Notes: a model not told the origin generated them from the letters alone. A stretch of 64,000 nt of DNA from Syncephalastrum monosporum B8922 (GCA_000697355.1 JNEN01000919.1:186001-250000); one strand, 5' to 3'. Positions 45,637-56,027 are shown, counted from the stretch's first letter. A program made the numbers and translations.

Positions 45637-46827
45637 TCACCAGCCCGTCTTATTTTTATGCCTATCATCTAAAAATCGGAATAGCGTGCCAGGTTCCTTT
45701 TTCCACTGGTTATGCCAGTGGTAGGCGAATGTTTGCAGTAATCTATCCTGCGGAAACTCGGTCTCTTCAAACGCGTTAGGCATCGAGTTACTCGGAGAGC
45801 ACACCATCGAGTCCATGAAGCACCACGGCAGCACCGCCCAGGGCTTGATCCCGTTGTGCAAGAGTCGACGGTAGATGCGATAGTACATGTATCCTCCCCA
45901 GTCGATCGTACCAGGCCTTGGCAGAGGCCCATTCGCCATCTCGGAAAGCATCTCGCAGAGGTACGGAGACTCCTTGTTAAAGTGCATAAACGCACCGTTG
46001 AACGGGAATGCGTTGGGCTGGAAGCAATCCCACTGCAATAGCCACTCGCGTTCAAACAGCGGCGTCAGGTCGCGGATCAGCAGCGCATCCATGTCAAACC
46101 ACATGCCTCCATAGCGATAGATCACAAGCAGGCGGATCAAATCACCATCGAGATAGCCGTGGCTGTCGTTGAAGTCGAGATGGGGCGAGTTTTCCATGGG
46201 AGACCCCACCGAGAGCTCCTTTGGGTCATATATCAGGGTCTGCAAACGGTCGCCGACGTGTGTTTTGATCTGCAGGATCACGGGTGATTGGGACAAATCG
46301 CCGTTCGACCATAAGAAGAGGGTGGAGCGGGTGACGTTCTGCGTCGCAAAGAACGAGCGGAGGACGGCTTCTTGCTTGGGACCGACCGGAGCCAGGTCTG
46401 CTCGCCAGTAAGCGTGGTATATGATATCTTTGTGTGGCATGTCCTCTCTGGGCTGGATGGTCGCTGCAAAGTCATAGCAATCGTGGTCGTCTAGGAGACC
46501 GATGCCTGGGTTGAGTTCGTAGCTATACTCGACAGACCCACGCATGTAAGGATGGTCCTCGCTGAATGAGTTGAAACACCCCGCAAGTGGCTCATAATAG
46601 CCTTGATCCGCATGGGAAATCCAGTCTCGCAAGTAGATGCGGATGTTGAGATGCAGGTCGCACACCGCAAAGAAGCCGAGTACAACCAGCGCCGAAAGGA
46701 TGGCCGTCCATTTCAACACCGTCGAAAATCGCCAGCAGTTGGGTCGGAAAAAAGTTGCTGTCGCATTGTTTAGCCGTGCGTAGGCGTATGCATTCTTGTG
46801 CTGGAACAGCTCTAGCAAGCGTTGCAT
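45637..46827 (-). CDS. Type II Golgi glycosyltransferase with DXD motif (GT32-like)
   Basis: Single exon, 396 residues. A short basic cytosolic tail is followed by one membrane anchor (WTAILSALVVLGFFAVCDL at about 40-60) and a lumenal catalytic domain. The sugar-binding region reads DLIRLLVIYRYGGMWFDMDA, containing the DXD metal/nucleotide motif, then TPLFEREWLLQWDC, as in the Gly_transf_sug family (Och1, alpha-1,4-GlcNAc/galactosyl transferases). Potential N-glycosylation sites occur (NATA, NVTR, NDSH). Donor and acceptor sugars cannot be told from sequence. It has no intron, unlike almost all neighbours. Confidence 0.88.
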   Translation of the reverse strand: MQRLLELFQHKNAYAYARLNNATATFFRPNCWRFSTVLKWTAILSALVVLGFFAVCDLHLNIRIYLRDWISHADQGYYEPLAGCFNSFSEDHPYMRGSVEYSYELNPGIGLLDDHDCYDFAATIQPREDMPHKDIIYHAYWRADLAPVGPKQEAVLRSFFATQNVTRSTLFLWSNGDLSQSPVILQIKTHVGDRLQTLIYDPKELSVGSPMENSPHLDFNDSHGYLDGDLIRLLVIYRYGGMWFDMDALLIRDLTPLFEREWLLQWDCFQPNAFPFNGAFMHFNKESPYLCEMLSEMANGPLPRPGTIDWGGYMYYRIYRRLLHNGIKPWAVLPWCFMDSMVCSPSNSMPNAFEETEFPQDRLLQTFAYHWHNQWKKEPGTLFRFLDDRHKNKTGW

Positions 46828-48712
46828 CGCCGCATAAGTTTAAAAAGTAAGCAAAAGAGAGAATGGAATAAAATTATGAGATCCATTCTACTAAAATTTT
46901 ACTACTAGGAAGAAAGTCAAATTCAGGCACATTGCTGAAGTCCGACGCGAAGGCATCGAATGCAAAAGAGACTATTCTACAGCGCACAGTTCCTTTATGC
47001 ATGTACTGCTTTACATGGTGCTAGCACTGCGTCTGATGACCTACTGGATAGCATGAGCTTCATCTATTCAAGATTGATACCGCCTATCACGGTTACCGCT
47101 AACTTTCTACGCACCACAAGAGGAATGCCGTGCTTTGCTTCAGTAATAATCTAATTTGTGTGATAAAAACCTACTCATCACGATGGATGTATCCTTCAGC
47201 TTTGCAGTATACTATATACCTAGTTGTCAGCTGCATAAAACTGAGCACACAGGCCTCCATATGCCATTCCCTACACTACTTAATTTCTTCATTCATGTAG
47301 GAGGACATTCAGGATCATATCAAAGAACGGCATGCATTCCGTATTCATCATTGTGTCACAGTTGATCTCACCAAATAGGTGAGCTCATACACATCATTAG
47401 ACATATGACGCACAGATTACGAGAGCACTTGCCTCGTAGCTTCTGCTATCGACTAGACCCAACAAACGGTGATATTTCTATATATATCCTGCAACTGTGT
47501 ATAGGCATGAGGAATCGTGCTTGACGACGAAGTCTCAGCGCTCCATTTTACTAAGCCTATATTACTCCATGACGTGCGGCTTGTAACCTTTCTAATCAAT
47601 AACGCCTAAAGTAATAGCGATGGGAAGACATTTGTGCCAGTTTCGCTGCATCCAGAACTGAAACCGACCAGCTTGAAAAGCTCATACCATGGACAGTGAT
47701 CTTATATTCATATTATATTATATTGAATGCAGTAGTCTTCACGTATAATTTGCTAGCAATGGTATTGTTAAATATCTATGTAGAGATCAACAACTGTGTC
47801 AATGAGAACAAGAAAGGAACAGGTTATTGACACACCGTCATTACGTAGAAAATTGAGAATAGAAAGGCCTATTATTTTTAGATGCACATCGATCCACCGT
47901 ATTATTATTAGTGACATAGCAACAAAAAAAGTACTGTATGGCAAAGATGAAATGAGCCCAGAATCTATGAAAAGAAGCAAAAAGCAGCAAAAGGACTGCG
48001 ACAATCGATGCGCATGGACTATGTATGTCGCCATCTGAACCAGGAGTTATACGAGATAAGGGGACATAAACAATGATACTAGCATGTGCATTACGATGAA
48101 GCGATGTGGAGAAAAGCTTCGGCACCAATCATAATCGCTGCATAGAGAGACAAGAGACTAGCAAGCGAGTTCATCTGACCTTAGGGAGTTCATCAATAGT
48201 CCATGATATCAATGGATCGAATGATAGCTTGCACTTAAGAGAGAGGCCGAAGAAAATAACATTTAAGGCGAGGTTGCAAACACAATCAGATCGAACAAAA
48301 AGAACAAAAAGTGAGGAGTAAAGTAAAAAAAAAAAAAAGGCAGACGGCATAAAAAAAACAAATGAAGCATGAGCCATACGGCTTGCCAAATTTCTCTTAT
48401 TCTCCCACCTATCGTCATGGAAGTGAATTACTGTGTCTATCTTGTCGTTTGGTCCGTGCCTAAATATTACATGGATAAATATTCACCTTTTGATCATGAC
48501 AGTTAAAGTCAATTTCAATCCTCACGTCAGCAAACGCACTGCATGCATCCCTTAAACTCGCTTTTTGTATTCTTACTGTTCTTTCACTCCTTTCCCGGAT
48601 CGATCCCTTTTGTAAAGAAAAAAAAAGTGACAGTCCGCGAGGAAAGGTGCCATCGTTTCTTTTCTTCACTACTCTTTTTTTTTCATTCCTTTCCTTTCCG
48701 TCTTTGTGCGAT
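46828..48712. other. Gene-poor region of 1.9 kb
   Basis: Between the divergent glycosyltransferase (-) and bZIP (+) genes. It is AT-rich in places (47700-47770 with TATTATATTATATT). The last 180 bp are pyrimidine-rich and form the bZIP leader. No coding or RNA gene signal found on either strand. Confidence 0.55.
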
Positions 48713-49438
48713 ATGCAGCACCCCTCTGCTACTGAACCCAGGCCTATGGCTATTGCCTCGATCATCTCGTCGAGGGAATCCCCTGCCGATAAATACGATT
48801 TGTCTCGTTCGTCGCCGGACGCCATGCCCTCCGTCAACAAATCCTCACCGCCTTATTGTCAGCATGGGCCGGCATCCACGTCGTCCTCCTCTTCATCGAC
48901 GCTCAGCTCACCGGAGAGCGTGCGCCAGTCCGCTGTCCTGCTTCGCGATGATCAGGACGATAGCAAGCGCCACAACCACCATCACCATCCTTACTCGCAC
49001 CGGATGCTGCTGGGTTCGCCACGCCCGACCCAGCCCTCGCCTTGTCTTGGGTATGGATCGTACTCACCTCTCACTACAGGCGCATCAGCCGGTCTGAACG
49101 CAAACGGCCAGCCGCTGTCACTCCAAGAAAGGCGCCAGCGCAACAAGGCAGCGTCTGCGAAATACCGTGCCAAGAAGAATCAGCAATACGGTGAGATGCG
49201 CAGTCTGATTGCATCACTGACAAAAGAAAACGAGCTGCTCATGCGGCAGCTGGATCACATGAACCGCGAAAACAGCACGCTCAAGGCCACTTGCGACAGC
49301 CTCCGCGGCAAAAAGGTAGCGGCCGAGATCATTCGGCAATACCTGACAAAACATCATGATGCAAAGGCCACGTTGGGTGCTGGCAACGATGACGAGGCTC
49401 TTTACGACAAGCTGCGTGCCATGGAAGCAGATGATTAA
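48713..49438 (+). CDS. bZIP transcription factor
   Basis: Single exon, 241 residues. A Ser-rich N-terminal half with a His run (KRHNHHHHPYSH) precedes the basic region ERRQRNKAASAKYRAKKN, which contains the N-x-x-A-A-x-x-x-R DNA-contact pattern, and a leucine zipper (MRSLIASLTKENELLMRQL, DHMNRENSTLKATC). The basic region resembles that of Cys3/MetR and related sulfur or stress regulators of fungi, but the target pathway cannot be assigned. A start at 48713 gives MQHPSATEPRPM; the upstream in-frame stretch is a pyrimidine-rich leader. Confidence 0.9.
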   Translation: MQHPSATEPRPMAIASIISSRESPADKYDLSRSSPDAMPSVNKSSPPYCQHGPASTSSSSSSTLSSPESVRQSAVLLRDDQDDSKRHNHHHHPYSHRMLLGSPRPTQPSPCLGYGSYSPLTTGASAGLNANGQPLSLQERRQRNKAASAKYRAKKNQQYGEMRSLIASLTKENELLMRQLDHMNRENSTLKATCDSLRGKKVAAEIIRQYLTKHHDAKATLGAGNDDEALYDKLRAMEADD

Positions 49439-49552
49439 GATAAACCAAATCGACTGCAAGTCCAGTTACCATAGTATTACTCTAGTGTTGTTTTTGATCA
49501 TGAATAGGTGATGTAAACCAAATGTATTTTCCCCCAATTTCCTTTTCTTTCT

Positions 49553-50739
49553 TTACAATGCTGTGCCTCTCTCGAGATTCTCTCTGATCTCTTTGGTGTA
49601 CTTGTCGTAGAACCGTGCAATCTTCTGGTTGAAGACGCGGTTCTTTTCGTTGATCCATGAAATATCGTCGGCCTGTTCCTTGCGTTCGCGCGACCGAGTC
49701 TCCCGAGTGAGAATCCTATGCAAATACGGTCAGCATCCGGATTCCAGATTAATCTTTGGGACTTACTGTTTTTGCACATCCGCTGCAAGGCGATCGATCG
49801 CGGCCTTGGAAGGTTTATCCGTCAGTGAACCGTACTCGAGGTCTTCGGCAGCATTGGTCAGGTCGGTTGGGTCTTCGCCATTCTGGATAGCGCGAGTAAT
49901 GCCCTCGAGCTTCTTTTCTGCATAAGCGGCCAGATCAGGCTTGAACTGCTGGAGCAGCTTGATGTACTTTTTGTGAGCCAATTGAGCGTGGTCTACAGAA
50001 TGTCAGGGTGAGTGAATTCAAACACGTGTGCAAAGCACTCCAAATTTTCTGCATGATATTTAGGGATCTGAACTTTACCTGTAAAGCCGTTGTTTGCCCG
50101 TTCGGCCTTAGTCTGCATCTTTTCTTCCCAAGCTTCGACAGACTCGGCAGAGTATTTCCAAAACTGCTTTCGTTCGTAGTCCTCTCCTTTGTCTTTTGCT
50201 TCCTATAAAGGGCTATCAGTCGTCGGCATCACAGACATAGGCTGACTTTACCTGCTTCTCCAAATACTTTAGAGCTTCTTGTCTCTTTCGCTCTTGCTTG
50301 GCTTTCCAGCGAGGGTTTTCTTTGCTGCGCTGGAATTCCAGATTACGATCGCGGCGGTTGCCTTGCTCGACTTCAGTCGCCTGATTATAAGAAGTTGTGA
50401 GTCGACGTATATAACCAAAATCAAGGCATAAGCACATACCCTTCGCCGCTTGAGCTGCTTCAATTTTGCCAATCGATCTGCCATTGAGGTAGATGCTGTT
50501 CCTTCTTCGTCGTCATTCTGTTCTGATTCGGGCGCAGGCGACGCATCGTGTGCTTCGGCCTTCGCAGGTTCAGTGTGCTGTTGTTCGTGTTCGTCCTCAT
50601 TGTCGTCACGCTTTCGTTTGGTGGTAGGGGTAGGAGCGATATCAGACTCAGTGTGTTCTTGTTGAGGCGGTGGCGCCTGATCCTCGACAGGCTCTTGTTT
50701 CTTTTGCGTGCGCTTCGTGGTCTTTCGTTTGGGAGGCAT
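49553..50739 (-). CDS. SYF2: Pre-mRNA splicing factor Syf2
   Basis: Exons 50739-50440, 50380-50252, 50202-50079, 49992-49767 and 49715-49553; 313 residues. After a charged N-terminal 90 residues the Syf2 domain runs from [15 protein letters not shown] through [20 protein letters not shown] and [19 protein letters not shown] to [20 protein letters not shown], all hallmark segments. Syf2 belongs to the Prp19/NTC complex on activated spliceosomes and helps stabilise the catalytic core with Cef1 and Isy1. Opposed to the SEL1-MYND gene over a 143-bp gap. Confidence 0.96.
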
Positions 50740-50882
50740 TGCGGGGGGGAATAAGGAATAAGTAAAAAGGGAAGCGAGAAGTGGAAAGTGGGTGGAGAAA
50801 GCACTCCGCCCAAAAGGACGGATGTGCTGGTATTTGTGACTGATTAGTCCCAGACTCGCTTTTTATTTTTGTCTTTTTTACT
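50740..50882. promoter_or_regulatory. Divergent promoter SYF2 / SEL1-MYND gene
   Basis: 143 bp between opposed start codons; contains no clear TATA box. A T-rich run lies directly before the plus-strand start. Confidence 0.45.
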
Positions 50883-52532
50883 ATGCAAGTGAGCAGCGAC
50901 AACAACGACACGATCGGCGACAATCCCGCCTCTGAAGTGCCTCCCTTCCTCGGTCTGACCCAGCAGCAGTCCGCTCTCCTTGTTGCTCTTTACAATGAGA
51001 CCGATCCCGAGTTTGCAAAGCAGATCCCCACTGCTCTGCCCGTCGCTGCTCAGCAGCTCGCTTCCGAGTTTGAGAAACGCAACAGTGTTGGCAAGAAGGT
51101 ATGCTAATAGACTATATATATATATATATTATATGTATATATGTATACACTCACACTCTATCATGCCATACTCACTCACTTTGCTCTGTACCGTTAGCTT
51201 GAACGCGCTGGCGCCAATTTCTTGGAGGAATACAAGGTTTTCGAGTCGACGCAGCAAGAAGCAGTCGAACGCCTTTCCAAGGCAGACATGAACATTGACA
51301 AGGCCGCAGAAGGCATCGAACTTGGCGAGAATGCGTCGATCAATGACCTTTTGCTGGCCAGTTTCCTCTACGGTGGCGTACGACGCGAACCTATCGACAA
51401 AGACGATCGTGCTAGCATGAGCCCCGTCGCGAGCCCCAACTTTGACGGCGCCAAAAAGCTCTTAGAGCGTGCTTTTGAAAAGGGCTTCACTATGGCTGCT
51501 GTCCAGATCGGTTCCTTTTATGTCCAGGAGCAACGGCTCGCTGAGGGCAAAAACTTGAAGGACCAAGATCCCAAGAAACTCGCCTACGAGTGGTATACCA
51601 AGGCGGCCTCAAAGGGTAACCCTGTAAGTATACCCTTCATCCTTAAATAGGGCCCACATCCTGATGCAACCTTCATATAGATGGCCATTCACAAGGTTGC
51701 CTATTTCGAAGAAAACGGGTATGGCTGCGATGCGGACGTCAAGCGTGCTATTGCCAATTATGAAAAGTCGGCCGCCGAAGGTGAGTTCTTCTGGTAATGT
51801 GTTGAAACGCTATTACTTACTTGATATACAGGCTACCCTGACTCTGCACATAATCTGGGTCTCATTTACCAGGGTAACTCGCCTGCGACGAAACCTTTCC
51901 GTGATATCAAGCAGTCCTTGAAATACCTCGAGCAAGGCAAGGAGTGGGGCTATGCCGCCTCCGCCAATGCCCTCGGTCGTCTGTATCTGCTTATGTCCAA
52001 GACCCCGGAGCTGGCCAAGGAGGCTGGCGACCCGGGTAGTGATAAGGAGGAGTACATTGTTACCGGTATCGACTACATGGAATTTGCCGCCGACAATGGT
52101 GACGCCGACGCGATGCTGATGCTCGGCCTCATCTTTGGCTCCAAGGACTATGGCTTATATGACATGGACAAGGCACAGAACTACATGGAGCTCGCGCTGG
52201 TGCGAGGCGACACCGAAGCCTATGTCTACCTGGTACGCGTCTTGCGGGCCAAGATGGCGGCGCGTGTCGCGCTCGAGAACGAGAACCTGGAGAACTTTAG
52301 CAACCTGAGCGTCAAGGATCAAGAAAAACTCATCAGACAGCTTGCCAAGGACGCCGCGCCGGAAGCGATCCGTCACAAGCAGTGCAGTAACACGTTCTGT
52401 GAGAAAACGGAAGAGAAGGAAGGTGACTTCAAAAAGTGCGGCCAGTGCCAACGCGTCAGCTATTGCTCTCGCGATTGCCAAAAGGCGCATTGGAAGGGGG
52501 GTCACAAGGCAGTGTGCACTGAGAAGAAGTGA
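50883..52532 (+). CDS. SEL1-like repeat protein with C-terminal MYND zinc finger
   Basis: Exons 50883-51098, 51198-51623, 51681-51780 and 51832-52532; 480 residues. The first 170 residues are helical and of unknown fold. SEL1/TPR-like repeats follow (NFDGAKKLLERAFEKGFTMA; AYEWYTKAASKGNP; KRAIANYEKSAAEGYPDSA; SLKYLEQGKEWGYAASANAL; GIDYMEFAADNGDADAM; AQNYMELALVRGDTEA). The last 45 residues are a MYND finger (CSNTFCEKTEEKEGDFKKC, CQRVSYCSRDCQKAHWKGG) with all eight Cys/His ligands. MYND fingers bind Pro-rich peptides; SEL1 repeats scaffold complexes, so an adaptor role is likely. An (AT)n run lies in intron 1 (51114-51135). Confidence 0.9.
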
Positions 52533-52690
52533 AAAAAGTCGTCAAGGATAGTCGTGTAATATATGAAGCATTGCCACACTGACTTACAACAAACGGTAGG
52601 CACTGAGAAAAATGTAAAATCTTAGTCAATGTAGTCGTGTAATATAATATATGCAGTTGTTTGCCAGCATGGACCTACTACGCTTTATCG
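52516..52690 (+). repeat. Diverged tandem duplication of about 84 bp at a gene's 3' end
   Basis: Copy 1 begins with the last codons of the SEL1-MYND gene (GCACTGAGAAGAAG at 52516); copy 2 begins GCACTGAGAAAAAT at 52600. Both continue with TAGTCGTGTAATATA and then TTGCCA plus a diverged tail. The copies are offset by 84 bp. Confidence 0.7.
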
Positions 52691-53014
52691 CATATTTACG
52701 GGCTTGAGATTTGTTGCGCAGTATTTCAATTTCTTAGATGCCTTATCGTTTGTATATCCATTCTCCTGGACATACGAATAAAGGATGGGAAAACTTTGAC
52801 TTATTTGTACAGGTACGAGCGGCACTGGAAACGAGACGCTCCATTGTTCTCAAGGACACATATATGACTGTATTTTTGGGGATGTTAACTAGGACTTAGG
52901 ACGTCGTATGCATATGATTTTTCATTATATCCGCATACAATGAAGTACATTCAGCATATTTAAAGTAACAGAGAAAAAAATTACAGCCGCTTTTTTTGTT
53001 GGTTAATACGTGTC
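52691..53014. other. Intergenic region upstream of the SUN-domain gene
   Basis: About 320 bp, AT-rich from 52870 to 52980, no coding signal. Presumably the SUN-domain gene promoter. Confidence 0.45.
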
Positions 53015-54643
53015 ATGTCACATTCACGTAGAACCGTCTATCTTGAAGCATTACGCCAAAACCGTCTGTTCGAGGCGAGGAGAAACGGTGAACTTTGTGC
53101 AGAACCATTTTCCGCTACCGTTGATAGAATACACAGACAGAGTGAGCGAATTCGACAAAAAGTGCCTGGTAAGATCATTTTACAAGCAAATATATCAGCT
53201 CATCGCTTTGTAAATTTCACATCAGTACCTTGGACATCTCCCCCAATGCCTTCTCGGGCACCGCACCGTGCAATACCGCCACCGCCCGGCAATCATCAAG
53301 ATGACGATGGTAACAGTGACACCAGCAGCTATTATTCATGCCAGACGTCAATACAAGGCTCCTCTGACGGAGGACACGATGATACACCCTATGACGACGC
53401 CGACCTAAGCTCACGGTACCGCAGAGAAGGCATCATTTGGCCACGGCTCGTCCCCTACGCCGATCGAGTATACTATTGGACAGTCTATGTGGCGTTCCTC
53501 ATTCCTTTTTCTATCCGAAAGTTTGTCTGTTTCATACTATGGATCCTGCAAAAGATTTTTGGTCTCCTTCTTGTCGCTCCAGCGCTTTGTCTCCGAGCTG
53601 CTCGTTTCGTCATTGATAGGCGGCACGGCAGTACTCTTTGCCGCCTCTTCATTGTCAGTCCAGCGCTCTTTGCCTTGCGAGCCGCTTACTTCTTTATTCG
53701 ACTCGCCAACCTCCACTACCGTCTCCTCATTGTCCGACCAGCGCTCTTTATCTTCTGGACTGCAGTTTTCTTGTTTCAGTACATCGATATTCTCCAGCGG
53801 CTCCTCTTTCCGAGATCTATCCTTTTTTGCTTGTGGGTCGGAAACCTCTTCACTCGACTTGCCAACCTCCACTACCGTCTCCTCATTGTCCAACCGGCGC
53901 TCTTTATCTTCTGGGTTGCAGTTTTCTTCCTTCGGTACATCAATACTCTCCATCGTCTCCTTTTTTCCAGACCGATGCTTTTTTGCTTGCGGACTGCAAG
54001 CTTTATCCTCGACAGGCGGCACGTCAGCACTCTCTTCCGTCTCCTTATTGTCCGTCCCACACTCTCCGTCTTACAAGCCGGCCGCTCCATCGTGCGACAG
54101 TTCCGTCAGTGGCACCGTCGAAATGGATCGCTACGCTCATGCCTGGTAGTATCCCTCTTGGTGTTATTGCTCACTCTCGGTACATACCTCTACATCATAC
54201 TCGGTCGATTGCTGCCAGCCGCGGCTGGACCTGCTCCGCTCATTGCACTTTTACCGGACGCGAGCTTTACCAGATGCTGGCCCATGCAAGGTTTCAAGGG
54301 TTCTCTCGCTATCCTTTCCAGCGAGCCGCTTTTCGTGGAAGGCATCACCATTGAGCACCCTGACAAGGATAACCTAGTCACCCGAACATTGGCGCCCAAA
54401 GACATAGTCGTCTACGGTGTGGTCAATTATAAGGGAGGCCGTCTCGAAGACACGTACGGCAAGATCTTCCTCGGCCGAGTCACTTATGACATCCACAGTA
54501 GCTTTACTATACAGACTTTTACTTTCGATAAGCTGCGCATTTCTACGTTCCAGGGGATCCTGATACAGATAGAAAGTAACTGGGGCGACCCTGACTATAC
54601 TTGCCTGCATCGCATACAAATTAATGGAACACCCGACATGTAA
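53015..54643 (+). CDS. SUN-domain membrane protein with tandem 26-residue hydrophobic repeats
   Basis: Open over 542 codons; a probable in-frame intron (53169-53225, 57 nt, GTAAGA...CATCAG) would give 523 residues. An N-terminal hydrophilic region (Pro, Asp and Ser rich) leads to a membrane segment (YYWTVYVAFLIPFSIRKF) and then an array of about seven repeats of the form RLLIVRPALFIFWxAVFxxxYIxxLH (26 residues, 53570-54100). A Leu-rich membrane anchor follows (CLVVSLLVLLLTLGTYLYII), then a C-terminal SUN domain: CWPMQGFKGSLAILSSEP, VEGITIEHPDKDN, APKDIVVYGV, FLGRVTYD and QIESNWGDPDYTCLHRIQI, the last being the canonical SUN end motif. SUN proteins sit in the inner nuclear membrane and bind KASH partners. 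The repeat array before the anchor is not a known SUN architecture to me. Confidence 0.85.
   Translation: MSHSRRTVYLEALRQNRLFEARRNGELCAEPFSATVDRIHRQSERIRQKVPGKIILQANISAHRFVNFTSVPWTSPPMPSRAPHRAIPPPPGNHQDDDGNSDTSSYYSCQTSIQGSSDGGHDDTPYDDADLSSRYRREGIIWPRLVPYADRVYYWTVYVAFLIPFSIRKFVCFILWILQKIFGLLLVAPALCLRAARFVIDRRHGSTLCRLFIVSPALFALRAAYFFIRLANLHYRLLIVRPALFIFWTAVFLFQYIDILQRLLFPRSILFCLWVGNLFTRLANLHYRLLIVQPALFIFWVAVFFLRYINTLHRLLFSRPMLFCLRTASFILDRRHVSTLFRLLIVRPTLSVLQAGRSIVRQFRQWHRRNGSLRSCLVVSLLVLLLTLGTYLYIILGRLLPAAAGPAPLIALLPDASFTRCWPMQGFKGSLAILSSEPLFVEGITIEHPDKDNLVTRTLAPKDIVVYGVVNYKGGRLEDTYGKIFLGRVTYDIHSSFTIQTFTFDKLRISTFQGILIQIESNWGDPDYTCLHRIQINGTPDM
53570..54100 (+). repeat. Coding tandem repeat, 78-bp unit with 156-bp higher-order unit
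   Basis: Units of 26 codons; the best pair (53699 and 53855) is exactly 156 bp apart and shares CAACCTCCACTACCGTCTCC and CAGCGCTCTTTATCTTCTGG-like sequence with few changes. Because 78 is a multiple of three and the units lack stops, several frames on both strands stay open through the array. Confidence 0.85.
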
Positions 54644-55338
54644 TACACATTCATTTTTGAACAATATGATCATACCATTACTGCGCCAAATCTCCAACAA
54701 TGCCGTGTAGATGTTGCATATAATTGGGTCGGACTGCTGGAAGGATGTGATTTAGATATCTATAGATTCTTCTCGTGTAGTGTATCGCTTTCATTATTTT
54801 CTGCATCTCCTGTCGTTGCTACTCTCGCACTTTATTTCGTCTTATGGTTTGTCTTACAGTTTCGGTCTGCCCACACTATTGAGCATGCTACCGCCCTTCG
54901 TGATGGAGGTATGAAAATAATTTTCAATTAGATGCAACCACAACTGCGAGCAACGCTAATTTCATCGTAGGTTTTCTGTGTATGACAGAATATGGTTTCT
55001 TCTGTATCATACCTTTTCGTTGCTGGCTTTCTGGTGTTTATCATAAGAGGAGAAAGTCTTGCGTGTCCATATAGCTTGCCTCTGGATGCAGCGTACGATG
55101 TAATGCATACATATATCAGTCAAGAAGGGAGTACACCAGTCACGTCGTAATCAGATATGGCAAGCTTGTCATTAGTACCTGACTGGTCAAATTTTTGATG
55201 CTGTATACGCCAGCGGACATAGCATTTTCTGCTTTTGCTTTATAAACAAGGAACTTTTTCTTTCTTTTGGTATATCTACGTGATGCATGATGGAAGAGGG
55301 GAGGCGAAAAAAGAGGTTTTGGAGAGTCTATATGTACA
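54644..55338. other. Convergent intergenic region, no gene seen
   Basis: About 695 bp between the SUN gene and the UPS2 stop codon. It contains intron-like GT/AG pairs near 54908 and 54970 but no supported exons. Confidence 0.5.
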
Positions 55339-56027
55339 TTACTGTTCACCTTCGGGATACCTTCGGCCCTCAGCCATGACGACAAATCGTTCGAGTACCT
55401 TGTTGAAGCCCTCGCGACCATTGGCTGCATTCTGCTGGAAACGACGCAGCGTAAATTCCTCGAGTAGGCTGCCCCATCGAGAAACAAGGCTGCCTGCGGA
55501 AATAGCGGCTTCCTGGACAAACTGGGTCCTGTTTACATCATCGTCATTCAACCGTCAGGGGCCGTATCAAAACAAACAATCAGGGGAGAACTTACTTGAG
55601 AGGGTCTTCAGGATGCTCCATGTATTCAATTTTTTCTTCAACCGTCAGAAGGTTTGACATGGTCAAGTTGACACTGTTCATTGTTAAATGTTTGCGGCGC
55701 GGGTCAATAGTTGATACTTCCCGGACGTAGTGTGTTGTACCCGTCCCGAGTATCTGTAAAAAATAAGAAAATTCACGTGTTCAGTTCTTGGCACACTCCT
55801 CACCAAGTCTTTCTATACCATACCTTTTGAATGACGGTAGGCACGTTCTGCTTGACAGTGAAAAGGCGCTCTGTCGTTAATATGCCCGTTTTTGGGTCCA
55901 CCGACCGATTAAGGACATCGACGTGTTTAACATGAGGAGCACTTTCGTTTGGGTATTTTTGCCAATTGGCGGCAGAGACAAGGCTCCATTCATAGCTGAA
56001 TTCGTGCAAAGTTTTGAATAGCTTCAT
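55339..56027 (-). CDS. UPS2: PRELI/MSF1-domain phospholipid transfer protein, Ups2-like
   Basis: Exons 56027-55824, 55753-55596 and 55528-55339; 183 residues. The PRELI domain starts at residue 1 (MKLFKTLHEFSYEW), continues NWQKYPNESAPHVKHVDVL, RLFTVKQNVP, THYVREVSTIDPRRKHLTM and NLTMSNLLTVEEKIEY, and ends ANGREGFNKVLERFV. These segments match yeast Ups2 (MKLF start, HVREVS, NLTM). Ups2 with Mdm35 moves phosphatidylserine between mitochondrial membranes. Ups1 or PRELID1 are alternatives, but the segment order fits Ups2/PRELID3 better. Confidence 0.93.

Noticed and set aside
53537..54022. Minus-strand open frame of 161 codons, highly charged and repetitive
   Set aside because: It is the complement of the hydrophobic repeat array in the SUN gene; complementing NTN codons yields charged/polar residues. 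No start context, introns or domain support a gene there.
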